Of a stretch of 64,000 nt of DNA, positions 23,571 to 31,079 are shown piece after piece. The first letter of the stretch is position 1. Every line of letters begins with the position of its first letter. Source of the DNA: JAJXWB01 sp047605445 (GTDB taxonomy: Bacteria > Pseudomonadota > Alphaproteobacteria > Rhizobiales > Beijerinckiaceae). Under the pieces are notes generated by a model. That model saw nothing but the letters and a program-made list of their open reading frames with translations. It was not told where the DNA came from and did no database searches. Made by a program: the position numbers and the translations under genes. Location of the stretch: assembly GCA_047605445.1 (NCBI GenBank), contig JASGFP010000001.1:61501-125500 (forward strand), read 5' to 3'.

Positions 23571-23661
23571 GACAAAGCTCCTCTTTTGCGCAGCAGCGCC
23601 ATACGGCTGCCTGCGCGGCTGGAGTTTCAGGTTTCAGGACCGGCGGCCGGTTCCGCTTTGC

Positions 23662-23681
23662 ATCCCCGCGAAAGCGGGGAT
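23662..23681. repeat. REP-like palindrome in the nifD-nifK gap
   Basis: ATCCCCGC-GAAA-GCGGGGAT, a perfect eight-pair hairpin with a GAAA loop, within a 185-base spacer rich in short inverted segments. The motif is the kind of repetitive extragenic palindrome common in alphaproteobacterial genomes. In the message it could protect the upstream nifHD transcript from 3' decay and lower nifK expression. Confidence 0.65.
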
Positions 23682-23755
23682 CCAGGACTCGGGCGCCGCT
23701 TGCTTTCTGGATCTCCGATCGCCTGCTGCGCGGGCGTCGGGGACGACAGACTCGG

Positions 23756-25282
23756 CTACTCGGCGGCGATGGCCGTCGGGTTCGGCTTGGAAGCCGGCTT
23801 CCACGGCGCCTTCATCAAGCCCCACACGGGATTGTTGATGGCGAGGTCCATGTCGCGCGCGAAGATCGCGAAGCCGTCATAGCCGTGATACGGGCCGGAA
23901 TAGTCCCAGGAATGCATCTGACGGAAGGGAATGCCCATCTTCTGCACGGGGTATTTTTCCTTGATGCCCGAACCGACGAGATCGGGACGCACGCCCTCGA
24001 TGAATTTCTCGAGTTCGTACCCGGTCACGTCGTCGTAGATCAGCGTGCCGTTCTTCACGTAATGGCCGGTGCGCTGGTAGTCGTCGCCGTGAGCGAATTC
24101 GTAGCCCGTGCCGACGATCTGCATGCCGAGATCCTCGTAAGCCGTGATGACGTGTCGGGGGCGAAGTCCGCCGACATAGAGCATCACCGTCTTGCCTTCG
24201 AGGCGCGGGCGATATTTGGCGATTACCGCGTCGACGAGCACCCGGTACTTGGCGATGACGGCTTCCGTCTTCTCCTCGATCTCGGGCCCGAAGTGCTTGG
24301 CGATCTTGCGCATGGAGCCTTCGATCTGCGAAGGACCGAAGAAATTGTACTCCATCCAGGCCACGCCGTATTTCTCTTCCATGTGGCGGCAGATGTAGTT
24401 CATCGACCGGTAGCAATGGATGAGATTGAGCTTGGCCTTCGGCGCGCGCTCGATTTCCGCGAGCGTCGCGTCGCCGGACCAGTTGCCGACCACGCGCAGG
24501 CCCATTTCCTCGAGAAGGATGCGCGAGGCCCAGGCGTCGCCGCCGATGTTGTAGTCGCCGATGACGTTGACGTCATAGGGGCCGACCTCGAAGGCCGAAT
24601 CGTCATTCTGCGTGGCGCCGCCCTTGTTGTCGAACACCCAGTCGCGCACCGCGTCGTTGGCGATGTGGTGGCCGAGCGATTGCGATACGCCGCGGAAACC
24701 TTCGCAGCGCACGGGCACGATCGTCTTGCCGGATTCCTTCGCCTTCTTCTTGGAGACGGCCTCGATGTCGTCGCCGATCAGACCAATCGGACATTCCGAC
24801 TGAACGGAGATGCCGCGGGCGAGCGGGAAAAGCGCGTTGATCTCGTCGATCACCTTCTCGAGCTTCTTGTCGCCGCCGAAGACGATGTCCTTTTCCTGGA
24901 AATCGCTGGTGAACTGCATCGTCACGAAGGTGTCGACGCCGGTCTTGCCGATGTAGTAGTTGCGGCGCTGCGACCAGGAATATTGCCCGCAACCCACGGG
25001 GCCGTGGCTGATGTGGACCATGTCCTTGATCGGTCCCCAAACGACGCCCTTCGAGCCCGCATAAGCGCAGCCGCGAATGGTCATCACGCCGGGGATCGAC
25101 TTGATGTTGGATTTGACGTCGCATTCGGTGACGGGCGCGCCTTCGTCGCCGATCTCCTCGCCATCCTTGGCGACGTTGAGATGCTTCTTGCGGCGCTTGG
25201 CGAATTTGTCCGGATATGCGTTGAGCACTTCCGTGATCAGCGCTTCCATCTTCTCGCCGTCGTTGGTGTAGTCGAGGCTCAT
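23756..25282 (-). CDS. nifD: NifD, MoFe protein alpha subunit
   Basis: A 508-residue alpha subunit. P-cluster ligands include Cys72 in IRGCAYAG and Cys98 in GPVGCGQYSW, with a third in VQSECPIGLIGDD. The FeMo-cofactor cysteine lies in NLIHCYRSMNYI and the cofactor histidine in RQMHSWDYSGPYHGYDGF. All are the canonical Mo-nitrogenase residues, so this is not a vanadium or iron-only enzyme. The ATG at 25282 gives MSLDYTND, the usual alphaproteobacterial start. It lies 70 bases after nifH. Confidence 0.98.
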   Translation of the reverse strand: MSLDYTNDGEKMEALITEVLNAYPDKFAKRRKKHLNVAKDGEEIGDEGAPVTECDVKSNIKSIPGVMTIRGCAYAGSKGVVWGPIKDMVHISHGPVGCGQYSWSQRRNYYIGKTGVDTFVTMQFTSDFQEKDIVFGGDKKLEKVIDEINALFPLARGISVQSECPIGLIGDDIEAVSKKKAKESGKTIVPVRCEGFRGVSQSLGHHIANDAVRDWVFDNKGGATQNDDSAFEVGPYDVNVIGDYNIGGDAWASRILLEEMGLRVVGNWSGDATLAEIERAPKAKLNLIHCYRSMNYICRHMEEKYGVAWMEYNFFGPSQIEGSMRKIAKHFGPEIEEKTEAVIAKYRVLVDAVIAKYRPRLEGKTVMLYVGGLRPRHVITAYEDLGMQIVGTGYEFAHGDDYQRTGHYVKNGTLIYDDVTGYELEKFIEGVRPDLVGSGIKEKYPVQKMGIPFRQMHSWDYSGPYHGYDGFAIFARDMDLAINNPVWGLMKAPWKPASKPNPTAIAAE

Positions 25283-25352
25283 CGTCTCTCTCCTCGTGTC
25301 CGGGGGAGCCGACGCCAGAGTCAAGGTCCGGCGCCGGCAAGCTGATCGGCGT

Positions 25353-26252
25353 TCAGGCGCTGGCGGCGGCGGCTTTCGCGGCTTCCTTCGCCTGGAGTTC
25401 GGCGAGCGCCTGCTCTTCCGTCTTCATGATGCCGAACTCGAGCAGCATGTCCTCGAGCTCTTCCATCGTGATCGGCGTCGGTATCGTGCCCTTGCCGGAA
25501 TTCTCGTGAATCTTGCGGGCAAGTTCGCGATATTCCGTCGCCTGTTGGGAGTCGGGCGCATATTCGATCACCGTCTGCCGGCGCAGCTCCGCATGCTGCA
25601 CGATGTTGTCGCGCGGCACGAAGTGGATCAGCTTGGTGTTGAGCTTTTCGGCCAGCGCTTCGGCGAGTTCCAGCTCCTTGTCGGTCTGGCGCTCGTTGCA
25701 GATCAGCCCGCCCAGACGCACGCCGCCGGAATGCGCGTATTTCAGAATGCCCTTGGCGATGTTGTTGGCCGCATAGAGCGCCATCATCTCGCCGGACATG
25801 ACGATGTAGATTTCCTGCGCCTTGTTCTCGCGGATCGGCATGGCGAAGCCGCCGCACACGACGTCGCCGAGCACGTCGTAGGACACATAGTCCACGTCGT
25901 CATAGGCGCCGTTTTCTTCCAGGAAGTTGATGGCGGTGATGACGCCGCGTCCGGCGCAGCCGACGCCCGGCTCCGGACCGCCGGATTCCGTGCACTTGAT
26001 GCCCTTATAGCCGATCTTCAGCACGTCCTCGAGTTCGAGGTCTTCGACCGAGCCGGCTTCGGCGGCCAGCGCAAGCACGGTGTCCTGCAGCTTGGTGTTG
26101 AGGATCAGGCGGGTCGAATCCGCCTTCGGGTCGCAACCCACGATCAGGATCTTCTGACCCATCTCGACGAGCGCGGCGAGAGTGTTCTGCGACGTCGTTG
26201 ACTTGCCGATGCCGCCCTTTCCGTAGAACGCGATCTGACGGAGCTTGCCCAT
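25353..26252 (-). CDS. nifH: NifH, nitrogenase iron protein
   Basis: A 299-residue ATPase and electron donor to NifDK. The P-loop GKGGIGKST is at residues 11-19, and the bridging [4Fe-4S] cluster ligands are Cys99 and Cys133. Arg102, in GCAGRGVI, is the residue that DraT ADP-ribosylates in bacteria having that system; draT/draG are not in this window. The C-terminus ends in an alanine-rich tail. The ATG at 26252 begins MGKLRQIAFYGKGGIG. It is first in the long nifHDKENX run, behind a consensus sigma-54 promoter and NifA site. Confidence 0.99.
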   Translation of the reverse strand: MGKLRQIAFYGKGGIGKSTTSQNTLAALVEMGQKILIVGCDPKADSTRLILNTKLQDTVLALAAEAGSVEDLELEDVLKIGYKGIKCTESGGPEPGVGCAGRGVITAINFLEENGAYDDVDYVSYDVLGDVVCGGFAMPIRENKAQEIYIVMSGEMMALYAANNIAKGILKYAHSGGVRLGGLICNERQTDKELELAEALAEKLNTKLIHFVPRDNIVQHAELRRQTVIEYAPDSQQATEYRELARKIHENSGKGTIPTPITMEELEDMLLEFGIMKTEEQALAELQAKEAAKAAAASA

Positions 26253-26322
26253 GAATGTCTCCTGCGAAATTGGGGCCCTTCCCCGGGGAGCAACAATCCG
26301 TCGCTGCTCGGCGAACATGTCC

Positions 26323-26337
26323 GCAACGCCCGTGCCA
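26323..26337 (-). promoter_or_regulatory. sigma-54 promoter of nifHDK
   Basis: On the minus strand it reads TGGCACGGGCGTTGC, a full -24/-12 consensus match and identical to the promoter at 16731-16745. It lies 71 bases before the nifH start codon, within a 373-base region between nifH and the divergent ferredoxin gene. Confidence 0.95.
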
Positions 26338-26422
26338 GCGGTTCCATTCTGATTGGCATGTTGATTTGTCGAGAGTTTTGTCTTCGCGAGCAACGCAACC
26401 GACGCGCCCCGTACAACGAATG

Positions 26423-26438
26423 TGTCGCGTGCCCGACA
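26423..26438. promoter_or_regulatory. NifA upstream activator site of nifH
   Basis: TGT-N10-ACA about 85 bases upstream of the nifH -24 element. It is 187 bases before the start of the divergent 2Fe-2S ferredoxin gene and could serve both directions, although I found no good sigma-54 promoter on the plus strand. Confidence 0.88.
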
Positions 26439-26625
26439 CTGGGCGAACAAAGGCGTCGGCCCGCGTAAAGCCACGGAAAACCGGGACCCCGACAGGCGAT
26501 GTCGCGCTTCGGACGGGCTTGCAGACAGTGCTTCGGACTTGTCGCGCGAAACGCGCCCAAATGGCCGCGGCGACAAGGTATGCGGCTTGCTGGAGCGTGC
26601 GCGGGTTCAAGCCAAGGAGCGCACC

Positions 26626-26994
26626 ATGCCCAACGTCACCTTTTCATCCCCGCTGCTGCACAAGGACGTGACCGTCTACGCCATCGCCGGCGACCGCAAG
26701 ACGATCCTCGCCGTCGCCGAAACCAGCAAGATACCGATTCCCTTCGACTGCAAGGACGGCAATTGCGGTTCGTGCCTGATCGAAGTCGTGACCCTGACCG
26801 GCAAGACCATGGGCTCGATGTTGACCGACAAGGAGAAGGAGCAGCTCAAGGGACTCGGCAAGATTACGGCCGATGAAATCCGCCTGGCCGAGGTCGACGA
26901 CATAGCGCCGAAATATCGGCTCGCCTGCCAATACATCGTGCGCGACCAGGACGTTCTGGTGAAATTCTCTGGTGCGCCGGGCGGGGCTGCGTGA
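26626..26994 (+). CDS. 2Fe-2S ferredoxin divergent from nifH
   Basis: A 122-residue plant-type [2Fe-2S] ferredoxin, the only plus-strand gene in the nif island. The cluster ligands are in CKDGNCGSCLIEV and the later LACQYIV segment, giving the C-x5-C-x2-C...C pattern. Similar ferredoxins (FdxD or FeSII-like) are found beside nifH in other alphaproteobacteria, where they are suggested to donate electrons or protect nitrogenase. The ATG at 26626 follows CAAGGAGC. An inverted repeat element lies directly after the stop codon. Its promoter type is unclear. Confidence 0.88.
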   Translation: MPNVTFSSPLLHKDVTVYAIAGDRKTILAVAETSKIPIPFDCKDGNCGSCLIEVVTLTGKTMGSMLTDKEKEQLKGLGKITADEIRLAEVDDIAPKYRLACQYIVRDQDVLVKFSGAPGGAA

Positions 26995-27003
26995 CGAGTT
27001 GAA

Positions 27004-27099
27004 TGTCATCCCGGACGTCCCGAAGAGTCGATCCGGGAACCAGCACGAGGTCTTGCATTCTGGTTCCCGGCCCTGCGCTTCGCTCCGGCCGGGATGACA
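27004..27099. repeat. Nested inverted-repeat element after the ferredoxin gene
   Basis: The outer arms TGTCATCCCGG (27004-27014) and CCGGGATGACA (27089-27099) are perfect 11-base complements. A second perfect pair, CCGGGAACCAG (27033-27043) and CTGGTTCCCGG (27060-27070), is nested inside. The whole can fold into one long hairpin between two convergent genes. It looks like a genome-dispersed REP/BOX-type element and may also serve as a bidirectional terminator. Confidence 0.75.
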
Positions 27100-27104
27100 A
27101 TCTG

Positions 27105-27959
27105 CTACAGGCGCTCCGCGAGCAGGTCCAGCGGCGCCTCGACCAGGATCGCGCCGATCTCGTCGAAGAATTTGATCTCGTTCTTCGTCAGCACGGCCCG
27201 ATCGACCAGCGCATAATGCGGCCCGGCCGAACGCTTGATGATCTGGCGCGCATAGGTGCGCAGCATCTGATCGTGGAACCGGCAGCCCAGAAATACGAAG
27301 CCGCGCGTCTCGCGGATCAGCTTAACCGCGTCCGGGATCGGCGTCTGGATGTCGATCTCCGTCAGAACCTCGACATAATCGCTGTCGGCGACGAGATAAT
27401 TCTGCGCCGGCGTCACGCCGCCATGCGGCTTGTAGAGCAGCGTGCGCGCCGCGTTGGCGGCCTCCAGCGGCGCTGGCGCGCCCGCGCAATCGTAGGCCTT
27501 GAACCAGACGTCGCCATGTTCGAGCGCGCGTGTGATCCCCTGGATTTCCACCCAGTCCGCGCGATCGGCGAGCGCGGCGCGCATGGCGCCGTCGTACCAG
27601 ACGTCGACGATCAGCGGCGTGCGCAGCGCGGCGAGCTTGCGGTGCAATTCGGTCGGCGCGACGGGCGCGCCGAAAATCTCCGACATGAATTTGATCAGCG
27701 TCTTGCGATGGCGGCGCTGCTCGATGAATTGCGCGACGGACCACATGTTCGTGCGGATGCGGCCGGGCGCGGGCGCGCGCTTGTGCAGTTCGGCGGCGAT
27801 TTCCTCCGGTAGCGTCGGCGCGGCGCCGCGCGGCAATATGCCGGGACCGACGTAGGCAACGAGCCGTCCGGCGCGCAAGCCCTCAGCGATTGCCGTCAGC
27901 GTGCGATCGAGATCGCCCGGCGAATAGGCGGATGGTTCGAGCGCTGCGGCCTCACTCAT
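27105..27959 (-). CDS. SIR2-like protein encoded in the nifB-nifZT operon
   Basis: A 284-residue protein with a SIR2-like Rossmann start (LRAGRLVAYVGPGILPRG) and the later segments LLYKPHGGVTPAQNYLVAD and GFVFLGCRFHDQML, corresponding to the SIR2_2 family. The family binds NAD or its derivatives; some members are NADases or deacetylases. The canonical sirtuin zinc-binding cysteines are absent, and the HG segment in KPHGG is where the catalytic histidine is expected. Homologues occur in nif clusters of other diazotrophs without a proven role. It overlaps nifT by eight bases. It is the last gene of its operon. Confidence 0.8.
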   Translation of the reverse strand: MSEAAALEPSAYSPGDLDRTLTAIAEGLRAGRLVAYVGPGILPRGAAPTLPEEIAAELHKRAPAPGRIRTNMWSVAQFIEQRRHRKTLIKFMSEIFGAPVAPTELHRKLAALRTPLIVDVWYDGAMRAALADRADWVEIQGITRALEHGDVWFKAYDCAGAPAPLEAANAARTLLYKPHGGVTPAQNYLVADSDYVEVLTEIDIQTPIPDAVKLIRETRGFVFLGCRFHDQMLRTYARQIIKRSAGPHYALVDRAVLTKNEIKFFDEIGAILVEAPLDLLAERL

Positions 27960-28167
27960 CGTCGCCCCCGAGCTTCTTCGCGTTGACGGTGATCGGAAGC
28001 TTCGTCTCCGCCGGCATGTCCGGCAGGACCAGCGTCCAGCCGTTCTTCAGCTTGATCGAGCCGCCCCAGATCGGCGTCTTCTCGGTTTCGACGACGAGTT
28101 CTTCCAGGTCCTTCTTCGGCACGTATGCCGAAAGGCCCTTCGGCGTTTCGCGGATCATCACCTTCAT
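27952..28167 (-). CDS. nifT: NifT/FixU protein
   Basis: A 71-residue NifT. MKVMIRETPKGLSAYVPKKD at the start and the WGGSIKLKNGWTLVLPDM region are the complete family signature. Its role is undefined; mutants often show little effect on fixation. It overlaps nifZ by four bases (ATGA) and the SIR2-like gene by eight. The start at 28167 gives the exact family length. Confidence 0.95.
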   Translation of the reverse strand: MKVMIRETPKGLSAYVPKKDLEELVVETEKTPIWGGSIKLKNGWTLVLPDMPAETKLPITVNAKKLGGDDE

Positions 28168-28460
28168 TGTTTCATCTCCAGTGTTTCCGCTGCATCGGCC
28201 GAGATCAGTTCCTTGCCGCGCATGCCGACGATCGTCCCGCGATCGACCCATTCGACCGCGTAAATATAGAACTGCTGCAGAAAGGTGCCGATGTCGCGCA
28301 CGTAGCCGACATCGCCCTTGCGCACGAGAATCTCGCCTATCTCCTTCAGGGGATAGGTGCCGTCGTTCTTGATGTGCTTGCGCGACACCACGCGCGCGCC
28401 GGGCATGAAGATCGGATCGGATCGAATTTCGACTTCCTGTTCGCGGCCGAGGCCCATCAC
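28164..28460 (-). CDS. nifZ: NifZ, MoFe protein P-cluster maturation protein
   Basis: A 98-residue NifZ. Family motifs are REQEVEIRSDPIFMPGARVV and GDVGYVRDIGTFLQQFYIY. NifZ helps form the second P-cluster pair in NifDK. Two adjacent ATG codons (28460 and 28457) are possible starts, with no means to decide. It overlaps the LRV protein gene by four bases and nifT by four. Confidence 0.95.
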   Translation of the reverse strand: MMGLGREQEVEIRSDPIFMPGARVVSRKHIKNDGTYPLKEIGEILVRKGDVGYVRDIGTFLQQFYIYAVEWVDRGTIVGMRGKELISADAAETLEMKQ

Positions 28461-29209
28461 ACATTCTCCAGTTCGTCGATGCGGCGGCGCGCCATATCGG
28501 CCACCGCCGCATCGGAATCGTTGCGCAGGCGGCGGGCGACATGCAGGTCGCCGCGTTCGGCGGCGATGTAGCGCACGCGCAAATCCGCGTCGTGAACGAA
28601 GAGATGCAAATTGGCGGAGTGGATGCGCTCGGCCGCCTCCCGCCGCACGAGCGGATCGGCGTCGAACGCGAAAGGCGCGAGGCGGTCTGCCGGCAGCCGG
28701 CGCGCGACCATGCGGCGCACTTCCGGTTCTTCGTCGGCGGATGCGACTGGCAGCAGCGCCGGATCGAGCCGCCGCGCCGCCGTCAGACGCACATAATAAT
28801 CGTCGTCTGCGAACATGCGCAGCAGATCGCCGCCCTGTAGCCGCATGGCGCAGGCGATGCGGACCTTGCGGTCGGCGTCATCGCTCATCTCGCGCACGCG
28901 CGTGAGTGGCAGACGCATGGCGACCATGGCGCGCACCTCCGGATCCTTGTCGTGCATCAGGCGCGGCAGCATGAACACGCTGGCGTGTTTGGCCGCCAGC
29001 GTGCGTATCTCGAAATAGGGATGATCGAGATAATCCCCAACGAGACCCGCATTGGCCGAAAAGAAACGGTCTATGCGGCGCGCGCGCTGGTCGCGCACGC
29101 ATATGCGGCCCAGCACACAGCGCCCGGCCTCGCGGATTGGCAGGTGCGGGCAGTCCTCACAGGAGAACGGCCGCCCGGTCCAATCGACAACGGCGTCGGC
29201 CTCCTGCAC
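28457..29209 (-). CDS. Leucine-rich-variant (LRV) iron-sulfur protein
   Basis: A roughly 250-residue protein of the nif-linked LRV type. The N-terminal cysteine cluster (CEDCPHLP, GRCVLGRICV) matches the [4Fe-4S] domain of Azotobacter LRV protein. It is followed by about eight repeats of roughly 24 residues, for example DKDPEVRAMVAMRLP, DDDYYVRLTAARRL and DADPLVRREAAERI. I chose a GTG start at 29209 because AGGGGG precedes it and it begins just after the ferredoxin stop codon; an ATG at 29269 would overlap the ferredoxin gene. The function is not established. It is between the ferredoxin gene and nifZ. Confidence 0.83.
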   Translation of the reverse strand: MQEADAVVDWTGRPFSCEDCPHLPIREAGRCVLGRICVRDQRARRIDRFFSANAGLVGDYLDHPYFEIRTLAAKHASVFMLPRLMHDKDPEVRAMVAMRLPLTRVREMSDDADRKVRIACAMRLQGGDLLRMFADDDYYVRLTAARRLDPALLPVASADEEPEVRRMVARRLPADRLAPFAFDADPLVRREAAERIHSANLHLFVHDADLRVRYIAAERGDLHVARRLRNDSDAAVADMARRRIDELENV

Positions 29210-29220
29210 AGCTGCGCCCC

Positions 29221-29418
29221 CTACCGCGCAGGAACGCAGGTCTTGGGCACCGGGCAGACTTCCGCGCATTGCGGCTTGTCGAACGAGCCCTCGCATTCCG
29301 TGCACTTGACGGGATCGATGATGTAGGTGTCGCCCTTCATTCGGATCGCCGCGTTCGGGCATTCGAACTCGCAGGCGCCGCAGACGGTGCATTGGGAGAC
29401 GATGATCTTGTAGGCCAT
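29221..29418 (-). CDS. fdxN: 2[4Fe-4S] ferredoxin downstream of nifB (FdxN type)
   Basis: A 65-residue bacterial ferredoxin. The first cluster motif is CTVCGACEFECP. The second, CTECEGSFDKPQCAEVCP, has the eight-residue insert seen in YfhL-like and FdxN ferredoxins. FdxN-type proteins donate electrons to NifB or nitrogenase. It is 33 bases after nifB and 11 bases before the GTG start of the LRV protein. Confidence 0.92.
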   Translation of the reverse strand: MAYKIIVSQCTVCGACEFECPNAAIRMKGDTYIIDPVKCTECEGSFDKPQCAEVCPVPKTCVPAR

Positions 29419-29451
29419 TTTATGCTCCTGTGGTGAAAACGGCGTCGCGTC

Positions 29452-30921
29452 TCAGGCCGAAAGCGCGACGTTCTGCTCGCCGAAACGCGTCTGGTAGAGC
29501 GCGGCGACCGCGGATTCGATGTACTCGTGGGCGTAGGCGTCGGTGACATCGATGCCTGCGCCTGCGAGCTGCTCCTTCGGGCAATCGCCGATCTTGGCGC
29601 AGAGCACGACCTCGATGCCTTCGAGCGTGGCGATGACGCCATCGAGCGTGGCGTCATCGCCGAAGCCGCCCTGGCAATATTGCTCGACCTTGCGATGCCC
29701 GACGAAGACGATGCCCTTGGGGCCGGCTTCGTAGACTTGGAATTCGGTCGCATGACCGAAGTGCACGTTGACGCGCCCGCCGCCCTTTGTCGCAACCGCG
29801 ACAAGAAGTTTGCTCTCGCTCGCCGCCGCGCGCACGCCGCCGATCGCCTCGTTCTTGGCCGCGACATGATCGCCGCGCTCGCGCGCCACGACCTCGCGAT
29901 AGGCTTCGCGCCTGGCGGGGTCGTAGGCGACGGTCTCAGGCAGCAGATCCTTGGTGAATTCCTGGCCCCGATCCTCGCCGAGCAGGCCAACGGCGTCGGC
30001 GCGGCATTGGCGGCAATGGCGCATCAGCTTGGCGCCGCCCTCGAGCTTGTCCTGCAGCGCCTTCAGCTCCATCGCGGTCGGCCCGCGCTGGCCGGTGAGG
30101 CCGTAATGCGTGCCATGCGCGGGATCGGAAATCAGCGGCATGACATTATGCAGAAAGGCGCCGCGCGCCTTCACCCATTTGTTGACTTCAAGCAGATGCT
30201 CGTCGTTGACGCCCGGGATCATCACAGAATTGATCTTGGCGAGGATGCCACGTTGCGTGAGCATTTCGAGACCCTGCATCTGGCGCTCGTGAAGGATCTG
30301 CGAGGCTTCGAGCCCCGTGTAGCGCTTGCCTTTGTAGAAAATCCACGGGTAGATTTTCGTGCCGATTTCGGGATCGACCATGTTGATGGTGATCGTCACA
30401 TGGTCGACGTTCATGGCTGCGAGTTCTTCGACATGATCGGGCAGCATCAGCCCGTTGGTCGAGATGCACAGCTTGATGTCGGGAATGTCCTTGCTGACGT
30501 TCTCGAACGTCGTCTTGCTCTTCTTCCAGTCGTAGCAGGCGTCACCCGGTCCCGCGATGCCGAGCACCGAGAGCTGCGGCACTTCGTTGGCCACCGTGAT
30601 GACCTTGCGCGTCGCCTCGTCCGGCGTCAGCTTTTCGGAGACGACGCCGGGCCGGCTTTCGTTGGCGCAATCGTATTTGCGGTTGCAATAATTGCACTGG
30701 ATGTTGCACGCGGGCGCCACGGCCACATGCATGCGCGCGAAATAGTGATGCGCCTCTTCCGAATAGCAGGGATGGTCCTTGATCTTCTCCCAGGTCGCTT
30801 CGTCCATGTCGCTCGGCTTGGCGGACGATCCGCAGGAGGATGACGAGCATCCGCCCTCGGCGAGCTTGGCCCGCATGGCGTCGAGATCGATCGGCTGGAG
30901 CAGCGAGTCGACTGAGAGCAT
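29452..30921 (-). CDS. nifB: NifB, radical SAM FeMo-cofactor synthase
   Basis: A 489-residue NifB. The radical SAM motif Cys72-x3-Cys76-x2-Cys79 lies in CNIQCNYC. Additional cluster-binding cysteines are near Cys25, Cys30 and Cys52 (GGCSSSSCG, HPCYSEEAHH). The last 130 residues form a NifX-like domain (LLVAVATKGGGRVNVHFGHATE). NifB fuses two [4Fe-4S] clusters with a carbide into NifB-co. The ATG at 30921 starts just downstream of a sigma-54 promoter; a longer frame upstream would include the promoter. It is first in the nifB-ferredoxin-LRV-nifZ-nifT-SIR2 operon. Confidence 0.97.
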   Translation of the reverse strand: MLSVDSLLQPIDLDAMRAKLAEGGCSSSSCGSSAKPSDMDEATWEKIKDHPCYSEEAHHYFARMHVAVAPACNIQCNYCNRKYDCANESRPGVVSEKLTPDEATRKVITVANEVPQLSVLGIAGPGDACYDWKKSKTTFENVSKDIPDIKLCISTNGLMLPDHVEELAAMNVDHVTITINMVDPEIGTKIYPWIFYKGKRYTGLEASQILHERQMQGLEMLTQRGILAKINSVMIPGVNDEHLLEVNKWVKARGAFLHNVMPLISDPAHGTHYGLTGQRGPTAMELKALQDKLEGGAKLMRHCRQCRADAVGLLGEDRGQEFTKDLLPETVAYDPARREAYREVVARERGDHVAAKNEAIGGVRAAASESKLLVAVATKGGGRVNVHFGHATEFQVYEAGPKGIVFVGHRKVEQYCQGGFGDDATLDGVIATLEGIEVVLCAKIGDCPKEQLAGAGIDVTDAYAHEYIESAVAALYQTRFGEQNVALSA

Positions 30922-30950
30922 GTGCGACCTCCTGTGTCCGACAGGTGTCC

Positions 30951-30965
30951 GCAACCGCTGTGCCA
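30951..30965 (-). promoter_or_regulatory. sigma-54 promoter of nifB
   Basis: On the minus strand it reads TGGCACAGCGGTTGC, a good -24/-12 match with correct ten-base GG-to-GC spacing, 30 bases before the nifB ATG. Confidence 0.9.
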
Positions 30966-31037
30966 AGCTCTATGGCGTTAAAATACAATTAGTTGGCTGA
31001 GGGCGCGTCAGGCGTCCACGTCGCGGGCCGCACATTC

Positions 31038-31053
31038 TGTCGGGCCTGCGACA
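31038..31053. promoter_or_regulatory. NifA upstream activator site of nifB
   Basis: TGT-N10-ACA in the gap between nifA and nifB, about 73 bases upstream of the nifB -24 element and 26 bases after the nifA stop codon. Confidence 0.87.
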
Positions 31054-31079
31054 TGAAGTGTCGCGCTTCCTGGAATGGT

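Noticed and set aside
26458..26473. A sigma-54 promoter for the plus-strand ferredoxin
   Set aside because: GG-N10-GC spacing is present but the surrounding bases do not match TGGC or TTGC well, and it is over 150 bases from the start codon.
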